A stretch of 20,259 bases of DNA from Nostoc sp. CHAB 5834 (lineage in GTDB: Bacteria; Cyanobacteriota; Cyanobacteriia; Cyanobacteriales; Nostocaceae), in contig JAIVFU010000019.1 in NCBI GenBank assembly GCA_020829485.1, positions 73,300 to 93,558 on the forward strand, in the 5' to 3' direction. Shown piece by piece: positions 14,859-20,259 of this stretch. The notes beneath the pieces were generated by a model. It made no database searches, was not told the origin of the DNA, and worked only from the letters and a program-made list of their open reading frames with translations. Position 1 is the stretch's first letter. The number at the start of each line of letters is the position of its first letter. A program made the position numbers and the translations under genes.

Positions 14859-15509
14859 CTCTGCGTTTGTAATTTTAGTAACCTATAGCGGGACGTTGCA
14901 CAGACTCTACACACTTTCTTTATTTTGCTCACTGCGTAAGCGTAGCCTAGCCAAAGCGATCGCCACGATTAATTCTGTATTTCTTTCTTTCAACCATCTA
15001 ACAAGTTCCCTGCCTTGGAATCTCGGCTCAAACAACTCTTTGTCTGTTGCTTTGTGCAAATAAATTCTTGGCTATAAAAATGTTATGGATACAGATAAGT
15101 AAGTATTTATATGTACATTAGCATAAAAAATATGAAGAGTATGCAAAGATGTGTTTAAAGTATGGACATCTCGGTAAATATTCATATATGTTTATTACAG
15201 TGTTATTTAAATGTTTCCTATTTTAAACTAGACACTTACGGGCGATAGCCCGCAACAAGGGTATAAAAATCCCTTTACCTATTTTCAAGACAGCAGGACT
15301 TACGTATTGAAAAATATAAAGTATGGAATCTGAGTTTCAGGCATTTAAGCTTAATTTAGCGACGCTTTTTGAGTGATTGCTATTCAATCAAGGATGATTA
15401 AAACAAGCCTGAAACGACTTATTTGAGTTCATTCACACACTCATGAATTTGTACAATGTGTAAAATGTAATATTTAGATAAGTGCCAGTACTACTCGGTT
15501 AAGAAAATT
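14859..15509. other. AT-rich gap with dispersed repeats and a possible 50-codon remnant
   Basis: A minus-strand frame at 14907-15059 reads HKATDKELFEPRFQGRELVR followed by WLKERNTELIVAIALARLR; part of it comes from a repeat containing a HIP1 site (14933-14966), and a stop lies just upstream of the TTG, so it may be a relic. TTTCAGGC (15335-15342) pairs with GCCTGAAA (15407-15414), with TGATTG/CAATCA nested inside: a structured segment of unknown role. CGGGC-GATA-GCCCG lies near 15239. No convincing gene is present. Confidence 0.35.
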
Positions 15510-15652
15510 TGTAGGTTGGATTGTAGCAAGATCCCCGTAGGGGTAGGTCGTGAAACCCAACAAAGCCCTGAAAATTTTGGGTTATCGTGCGGGAAGCCCC
15601 TTCTCTACGAGACGCTCCGCGAAGGAGCCTACGTTCCTCAACTCAACCTACA
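15510..15652. mobile_element. 143-bp MITE-like element with TGTAGGTTG ends
   Basis: TGTAGGTTGGATTG (15510-15523) and CAACTCAACCTACA (15639-15652) are inverted ends with two mismatches. Inner inverted words GAAACCCAACA and TTTTGGGTTATCG support fold-back. A dispersed repeat, TTCTCTACGAGACGCTCCGC (15601-15620), is nested in it. No target duplication was seen. The following 225 bp up to the RTX gene start show no feature beyond AAGG at 15866-15869 before the ATG. Confidence 0.65.
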
Positions 15653-15877
15653 CCGAAGTGATTTTTTAGGCAAAACCTACGCAGTATTGAAATAGGTGCT
15701 ACTTGTAAGCTGCTCAACAGAATGAATTTTCGATAAAAATTACTGTTCCTCAATAGTGACACAAAAGAATTTGTCGAAAGTGTCAACTCTCGGCTAGTTC
15801 TTTGTGCGCTAAAACAGCACTAACTCAGGGTTTAGAACTAAAGTTACTCCAACAAGAGATTAAATAAGGTAAAAATT

Positions 15878-17296
15878 ATGACAAATATCATTGGAACTAT
15901 CGGTAATGATACTCTCATTGGTGGCGAGGGGAATAACATCCTCGTTGGTAATACTGGTAGCGATTACTTAGACGTTAACTCTTCAACAGGCAATAACTTA
16001 TTAGATGGTGGCGATGGCAATGATACTCTTAGTGCCTTAGGTGACTACAATGTGGTGTCTGGTAACAACACCCTCAACGGTGGCGCTGGTAACGATAGCT
16101 TGAGTGCTGACAGTTCAGCAGGCGATAACCTACAAGATGGTGGTAATGGCAATGATTTTCTTAGTGTCTCTGGTGGATACTACAACCCTGAGGTGTCTGG
16201 TAATAACACCCTCAACGGTGGTGCTGGTAACGATACCTTGAGAGCTTTCTATTCAACAGGCGAGAACTTCCTGGATGGTGGGGATGACAATGATTATCTT
16301 AACGTCAATCTTGCCAATGGTAATAACACCCTCAACGGTGGTCTTGGTGAGGATTCTTTGAGTGCTAACATTTCAACAGGCGAGAACTTCCTGGATGGTG
16401 GCGATGGCAATGATACTCTTAGTGCCTCTGACTTCGAGGGCTATAGGTTTGATAATACCTCTGGCAAAAATACCCTCAATGGTGGCACTGGTGACGATTA
16501 CTTGAATGTTAACCATTCACGAGGCGCTAATCTGCTCAATGGAGGCGATGGCAATGATACTCTTAGTGCTTCTACCTACGGCTACGGCTACGGAGGAAGG
16601 TTTTATAAAACCACTGGCAATAACACTCTTAATGGTGGTGCTGGTGGCGATAACTTAAATGTTGACTATTCATCAGGCGCTAATCTGCTCAATGGAGACG
16701 ATGGCAATGATACTCTTAGTGCCTCTGGCTACAAGTACGACCAACAGGGCGAGTTCGGCAAAGGAGTCTATCGCAGGACATTAGGAAATAACACCCTCAA
16801 CGGTGGCGCTGGTGCTGATAACTTGATTGTTGATTATTCAACAGGCACTAATCTGTTGGATGGTGGCGATGGCAACGATACTCTCTCTGCCAATGGCGCA
16901 TTAGGTAATAACACTCTTTATGGTGGTTTAGGTAATGATATCATCACAGGTGGTTTTGGTAATGACACTCTCTATGGAGGAGATGGTACTGATACCTTTA
17001 CTTTCAATAGTTATAATCAAGGCGTTGATAGTCTTTATGATTTCAACGCCACTGATGAGTTGATTCAGGTATCTGCTACTGGTTTTGGTGGCAACTTAGC
17101 AACACCTTCACTCTTTGCAAGTCAGTTTACCATCGGGACATCTGCAACAGCGATCGCTCAACGATTCATCTATAATTTTGTTACAGGTGGACTGTTCTTT
17201 GACCAAGATGGCAGTGCATCTGCATTTACTCAGGTAAAATTTGCCCAATTATCTACTGGATTATCACTAACCAACAACAACTTTGTGGTTGTTTAA
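15878..17296 (+). CDS. RTX calcium-binding protein with alternating repeats and variable inserts
   Basis: 472 residues. ATG 15878 with AAGG at 15866-15869. No signal peptide. Residues about 1-350 are a long array in which two modules alternate: NNTLNGGAGNDxL followed by a short Ser-rich step, then NLLDGGDGNDTLSASG. Between modules sit inserts of differing length, rich in Tyr/Gly or charged residues (for example SGGYYNPEVSG, YGYGYGGRFYKTTG, QQGEFGKGVYRR). DNA-level similarity between modules is high, which suggests recent internal duplication. Standard RTX nonapeptides follow (GGLGNDIITGGFGNDTLYGG, about 350-375), then the tail FNSYNQGVDSLYDFN and QVSATGFGG, shared with the RTX protein at the left edge. 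Known for the family: Ca-dependent beta-roll folding after type I secretion. Likely a secreted or surface protein; its partner is unknown. Confidence 0.88.
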   Translation: MTNIIGTIGNDTLIGGEGNNILVGNTGSDYLDVNSSTGNNLLDGGDGNDTLSALGDYNVVSGNNTLNGGAGNDSLSADSSAGDNLQDGGNGNDFLSVSGGYYNPEVSGNNTLNGGAGNDTLRAFYSTGENFLDGGDDNDYLNVNLANGNNTLNGGLGEDSLSANISTGENFLDGGDGNDTLSASDFEGYRFDNTSGKNTLNGGTGDDYLNVNHSRGANLLNGGDGNDTLSASTYGYGYGGRFYKTTGNNTLNGGAGGDNLNVDYSSGANLLNGDDGNDTLSASGYKYDQQGEFGKGVYRRTLGNNTLNGGAGADNLIVDYSTGTNLLDGGDGNDTLSANGALGNNTLYGGLGNDIITGGFGNDTLYGGDGTDTFTFNSYNQGVDSLYDFNATDELIQVSATGFGGNLATPSLFASQFTIGTSATAIAQRFIYNFVTGGLFFDQDGSASAFTQVKFAQLSTGLSLTNNNFVVV

Positions 17297-17333
17297 TGCT
17301 GATTAGCGTTTCAATCTTTAGGCAAGTATTGTT

Positions 17334-17353
17334 AGGTGCTGAAAATAGCACCT
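17334..17353 (+). terminator. Possible terminator hairpin after the RTX gene
   Basis: AGGTGCT (17334-17340) pairs with AGCACCT (17347-17353) around a 6-nt loop, 38 bp past the stop codon of the RTX gene. There is no T-run behind it, so the call rests on position and stem quality only. Confidence 0.4.
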
Positions 17354-17398
17354 CGCATTCCATTAAGTAGAGCGGCGTGAATAATTCAAGGTTTGTAG

Positions 17399-17527
17399 TA
17401 AGGGACTTCCAAGAAATAAATTATCCAATCTTGTGGGGTGGGCATCTTGCCCGCCTTTGACTATGGGCTCTCGTGTCGCCCACCCCACAATAAATAGTTG
17501 TATATTTTTTTATTTGTCAGTCCCTAA
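17399..17527. mobile_element. 129-bp dispersed element, copy 2 (MITE-like)
   Basis: Same length and orientation as 12728-12856, with about a dozen differences, six of them clustered in the hairpin tip (GGCTCTCGTGTCG against GGCGGACGAGAAG) and three near the right end (CAGTCCCTAA). The stem TTGTGGGGTGGGC/GCCCACCCCACAA is unchanged. It lies in the gap between convergent genes (RTX and DUF58); the remaining gap, 17528-17615, shows nothing recognisable. Confidence 0.75.
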
Positions 17528-17615
17528 GAACTTTAGTCCTAATTTGAGGGATCGAGCCGCTCACTACGAACTCATCTCAAGATTTTTTACCTACTTATTT
17601 ACTCAATGCAATTCG

Positions 17616-18941
17616 CTAAAGTTGATTCCGGGCTTTGAGTTGCAGATATCGCTCAACTACCTGATCGGCAATTTGATTTGCTGGTGCATCTAATACTAAT
17701 ACACCTTTTTGTTTCAACTGAGCATAAGCTACTTGTCGTTGCATTAATAAATCTAATGCCACTGCACGGGCATAAGCATCTGTAACATCATCTGTGAAGG
17801 TGTGTGCTAAACGATCAACTTGCGGATCTCGCAGAGTAACACAAAATGGCAGATAGCGGGGTGCTAGTTTGGAGAGGGCGGACAGGAGTTCTGTAGAAGC
17901 GGTGACATCAATTAAGTCGGTAATCACTACCACTAGCGCCCTGCGAGTTTGACGCTGCACAACATTTGTCACCGCCCCCAAATAATCAGATTCAACTAAT
18001 ACTGGTTGAATTGGTGTCAGGCGATCGATTAGCTGATTTAAATGATGTTGACCGCGTTCTGGGGTAATCCACGTATGCATTTGGCGGTCAAATACACCAA
18101 CACCCACGCGATCGCCTCGATGCAACCCTGCCAATGCTAAGGATAAAGTTGCATTCAAACCCCAATCAAATCGCTGCAAATTCTGCACTTTTGCTGTCAT
18201 TAATCGCCCGCGATCGAGCAAAATCAGTAAAGTTTGTTCCTGTTCGGGTTCTAGAACTCTCACCAATGGCGTTGCATTATTATAAGCCCCAACCCGACGG
18301 GCGGTAGCTTTCCAATCAATAAATCGTAAATCGTCACCAGTGCGATAGTTCCGCAGTTCGGCAAACTCTGTACCGATACCAGTTTTGCGGGATTGGCGCA
18401 TTGATCCTGATGATTGCAATGTTAAACGAATTGTGAGCGATCGCAATCCCACTAAATCAGGATAAACTTTCACTAGCAAACTTTGGGGAATTTGCCAATC
18501 ATCCCAAGCTAATCCCCAAATTCCCAACTGTCGAACTTGAATATTTCCCCAAGGAAACTCGCCGCGCTGTGTCGAGTTGACAGTATATGTCAATTCTTGG
18601 GTGGTGTTGCTGGGAATAACAGCGTGAACTTTGGGTGCAGATACGCCAAACCCTGTTGGGTAGTAATCGCAGATTTCAATTAGGGCGTTGGCATTTGGCG
18701 ATGTTACTTTTAGCACTACTGGATTATCCCGCCCAATGGATAATCGTGAAGGTAATTCGCGGGTAATTTGCACGCGAGAACGGCGTACCTGCAAACCATC
18801 TACAACCATCAATCCGAGAACGATCGCATCAAATAGCAAAGTGATGGCGATCGCTGCTTTAATGTTGAGAAAAAGGCATAGAATCGGGGCGATCGCTATA
18901 CCTAAAACCAACAATAAATAAACTCGTTTGGAAGGAACCAT
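17616..18941 (-). CDS. DUF58 / vWA-like membrane protein
   Basis: 441 residues. Two transmembrane helices lie at about 7-26 and 29-48, followed by a beta-rich domain (55-160) and the DUF58 core GTEFAELRNYRTGDDLRFID (190-209) with DWKATARR behind it. The following LLILLDRGRLM (239-249) and VVVITDLID regions resemble a von Willebrand A fold, although the MIDAS motif DxSxS is degenerate (DRGR). Known: DUF58 proteins are commonly encoded beside MoxR AAA+ ATPases and may help assemble or activate complexes; the exact role is unclear. No moxR is present here. It starts 30 bp after the stop of the ABC ATPase gene on the same strand, so cotranscription is likely. No Shine-Dalgarno sequence precedes the ATG. 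Confidence 0.85.
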   Translation of the reverse strand: MVPSKRVYLLLVLGIAIAPILCLFLNIKAAIAITLLFDAIVLGLMVVDGLQVRRSRVQITRELPSRLSIGRDNPVVLKVTSPNANALIEICDYYPTGFGVSAPKVHAVIPSNTTQELTYTVNSTQRGEFPWGNIQVRQLGIWGLAWDDWQIPQSLLVKVYPDLVGLRSLTIRLTLQSSGSMRQSRKTGIGTEFAELRNYRTGDDLRFIDWKATARRVGAYNNATPLVRVLEPEQEQTLLILLDRGRLMTAKVQNLQRFDWGLNATLSLALAGLHRGDRVGVGVFDRQMHTWITPERGQHHLNQLIDRLTPIQPVLVESDYLGAVTNVVQRQTRRALVVVITDLIDVTASTELLSALSKLAPRYLPFCVTLRDPQVDRLAHTFTDDVTDAYARAVALDLLMQRQVAYAQLKQKGVLVLDAPANQIADQVVERYLQLKARNQL

Positions 18942-18971
18942 TTTTTAGAATGAAAGTAGGAGAAGATCAGC

Positions 18972-19829
18972 TTAACCTACATCATCATGGGCAAAGCGGT
19001 TAAAGAGGAAATCTAAGGCATAATTACGTAGTTGGTAGTATTGTGGATCTTCCATGATCCGGGCGCGATCGCGGGGACGAGAAAAGGGAATTTCCATAAC
19101 TTCGCCAATTTTTGCATGGGGGCCGTTGGTCATCATTACCAATTTATCTGCTAAAAATAGTGCTTCGTCGATGTCGTGGGTAATCATCAGCACTGTACAA
19201 CGGTTATCGCCCCAAATTTTCAGCAATTCTTCTTGTAATTCTTCTTTGGTGATGGCATCCAGCGCCCCAAAAGGTTCATCTAAAATTAAAACTTTCGGAC
19301 GAATCGCCAAAGCACGGGCGATGGAAACCCGTTGTCTCATCCCACCGGACATTTGCATTGGTTTCTTTTCCATTGCATCAGCTAGTCCCACCATTGCTAA
19401 ATGATCGCGCACGATCGCTCTTTTTTCAGCTTGTGGTTTGTTGGGATAAACGGCGTTAACAGCTAAGTAGATATTTTCAAAAGCAGTTCGCCAAGGTAGC
19501 AAAGCATAGTTTTGGAAGACAACCATCCTGTCTGGGCCTGGCTTGGTAATTGGTTCTCCTTCGAGTAACACTTGCCCGGAGGTGGGAAAGTTAAAACCGG
19601 ATACCATATTTAGTAGTGTCGATTTGCCACAGCCAGAATGGCCGATGAGGCAAATAAACTCGCCTTGTTCGACGTTGAGGTTAACGCCGTCGAGTACGGT
19701 GAAGGGGCCTTTCTTTGTGGGGTAGACTTTGGTAACGTCTTTAATTTCTAGAAAAGGTCTGCGGTTGGTGGTTGCAGCGACGAATGGTTTTCCTAGTGTG
19801 GTTGTAGTTGTAAAGTTACGGTTTTGCAT
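18972..19829 (-). CDS. nrtD: Nitrate (NrtD) or bicarbonate (CmpD) ABC transporter ATP-binding protein
   Basis: 285 residues. Walker A GHSGCGKST (63-71), Q-loop VFQNYALLPW (104-113), signature SGGMRQR (161-167), Walker B LILDEPFGALD (181-191) and switch His in THDIDEAL (H218). The tail NGPHAKIGEVMEIPFSRPRD and YALDFLFNRFAHDD is typical of the NrtD/CmpD/CynD group in cyanobacteria. It would energise uptake of nitrate/nitrite, or of bicarbonate if CmpD; the two are close paralogues and the neighbours do not decide. Normally the gene follows nrtC in an nrtABCD operon. Here the 430 bp upstream are repeats up to the window end, and a DUF58 gene rather than narB follows 30 bp downstream. The ATG at 19829 lacks a clear Shine-Dalgarno sequence. 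Confidence 0.85.
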   Translation of the reverse strand: MQNRNFTTTTTLGKPFVAATTNRRPFLEIKDVTKVYPTKKGPFTVLDGVNLNVEQGEFICLIGHSGCGKSTLLNMVSGFNFPTSGQVLLEGEPITKPGPDRMVVFQNYALLPWRTAFENIYLAVNAVYPNKPQAEKRAIVRDHLAMVGLADAMEKKPMQMSGGMRQRVSIARALAIRPKVLILDEPFGALDAITKEELQEELLKIWGDNRCTVLMITHDIDEALFLADKLVMMTNGPHAKIGEVMEIPFSRPRDRARIMEDPQYYQLRNYALDFLFNRFAHDDVG

Positions 19830-19944
19830 GGTATTTGGTATTTGGGGATTAAAAAGCTAAATGTACGCGATGTACAAATGAATATTCTGACCTCTCTCCT
19901 AGAAGGGGAGAGGCTTTGAATTTTCCCCCTTTCCTTATAGGGTG

Positions 19945-20081
19945 TACACACAAGTTATCGAATCACTATCAGCCCTCGAATTACCTCACCCTAACCCTCC
20001 CCTTATAAAGGGGAGGGAACTAGATTTATTTTTCCCCCCTTTACAAGGGGGGATTAAGGGGGGTAATTCGATTTGTGTGTA
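19945..20081. mobile_element. 137-bp MITE-like element upstream of the ABC ATPase gene
   Basis: TACACACAAGTTATCGAAT (19945-19963) and ATTCGATTTGTGTGTA (20066-20081) are inverted ends differing by a 3-bp indel. Inner hairpins are CCCTCCCCTTATAAAGGGGAGGG (about 19996-20018) and CCCCCCTTTACAAGGGGGG (about 20035-20053). A separate hairpin, CCTCTCTCCTAGAAGGGGAGAGG, lies at about 19892-19914. All are non-coding, between the start of the ATPase gene and the tandem array. Confidence 0.65.
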
Positions 20082-20091
20082 AAAGGGAGAC

Positions 20092-20259
20092 GTTAACGGA
20101 GATAAAAGGTGGATTCATCCAGTTCAGATACTCGTTAACGGAGATAAAAGGTGGATTCATCCAGTTCAGATACTCGTTAACGGAGATAAAAGGTGGATTC
20201 ATCCAGTTCAGATACTCGTTAACGGAGATAAAAGGTGGATTCATCCAGTTCAGATACTC
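20092..20259. repeat. Perfect 42-bp tandem repeat, four copies, reaching the window end
   Basis: The unit begins GTTAACGGAGATAAAAGGTG and ends CCAGTTCAGATACTC. Copies at 20092-20133, 20134-20175, 20176-20217 and 20218-20259 are identical, and the last ends exactly at the final base, so the true number is unknown. A small TGGAT-TC-ATCCA dyad lies in each unit. There are no spacers, so it is not a CRISPR array. Because 42 is a multiple of three, several frames stay open (minus strand MNPPFISVNEYLNW), but no gene context supports translation. It resembles the long tandemly repeated (LTRR-type) sequences of heterocystous cyanobacteria. Confidence 0.9.

Noticed and set aside
14803..15063. 86-residue plus-strand frame upstream of the JAMM gene
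   Set aside because: It overlaps the start of the JAMM gene antisense and runs through a dispersed repeat with a HIP1 site; no domain was recognised.
20041..20244. Minus-strand frame encoding 14-residue repeats
   Set aside because: Produced by the 42-bp tandem array; the frame begins in repeat DNA and ends in a MITE, and other frames are equally open.
20092..20259. CRISPR array
   Set aside because: The units are directly adjacent and identical, with no spacers, and no cas genes are present.

Overview
The window looks like chromosomal DNA of a filamentous, heterocyst-type cyanobacterium (Nostoc/Anabaena/Calothrix-like). This is inferred from about fourteen HIP1 octamers (GCGATCGC), heptanucleotide tandem repeats, many short palindromic dispersed repeats, and genes typical of the group: DUF2949, an FtsH protease, a class I photolyase, an NrtD/CmpD-type ABC ATPase, and RTX and PEP-CTERM surface proteins. 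No tRNA, rRNA, CRISPR array or intact transposase was seen.

Layout. 1-2.4 kb: 3' part of an RTX-type Ca-binding protein, an 81-bp hairpin element, a PEP-CTERM protein, and a small one-pass membrane protein preceded by a long hairpin. 2.5-4.8 kb: an MFS exporter of the TetA/DHA1 type followed by an unrecognised polytopic membrane protein. 4.8-5.6 kb: a repeat cluster with a cloverleaf-like palindromic element, a 21-bp minisatellite and a MITE with a 10-bp target duplication. 5.6-7.05 kb: photolyase (minus). 7.05-8.0 kb: a MITE beside a gene remnant, then an unusual ribbon-helix-helix/Mop fusion, probably a molybdate-responsive regulator. 8.1-10.4 kb: an FG-GAP/RTX protein (minus) whose upstream region carries a second cloverleaf-like element inside a MITE with target duplication, then an RTX pseudogene and other repeats. 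10.45-12.7 kb: a 32-codon ORF, DUF2949 and ftsH (plus). 12.9-14.9 kb: a MoeB/MoeZ-like E1-rhodanese and a JAMM metallopeptidase, both minus. 14.9-17.3 kb: a 1-kb repeat-rich gap and an RTX protein with variable Tyr/Gly-rich inserts. 17.6-19.8 kb: a DUF58 protein and an NrtD/CmpD ATPase on the minus strand, 30 bp apart. The right edge is a MITE and four perfect 42-bp tandem repeats that reach the last base.

How the parts fit. Three intact or partial RTX proteins plus an RTX remnant and a PEP-CTERM protein suggest a large secreted/surface repertoire. The JAMM peptidase next to an E1-rhodanese suggests thiocarboxylate sulfur-carrier chemistry (MoaD/ThiS/CysO type), and the RHH-Mop protein and a possible nitrate transporter ATPase also touch on molybdenum and nitrate physiology. 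That link is inference. The most distinctive signal is the paired cloverleaf elements, whose hairpin arms differ by compensatory changes, one of them sitting directly upstream of an RTX gene.
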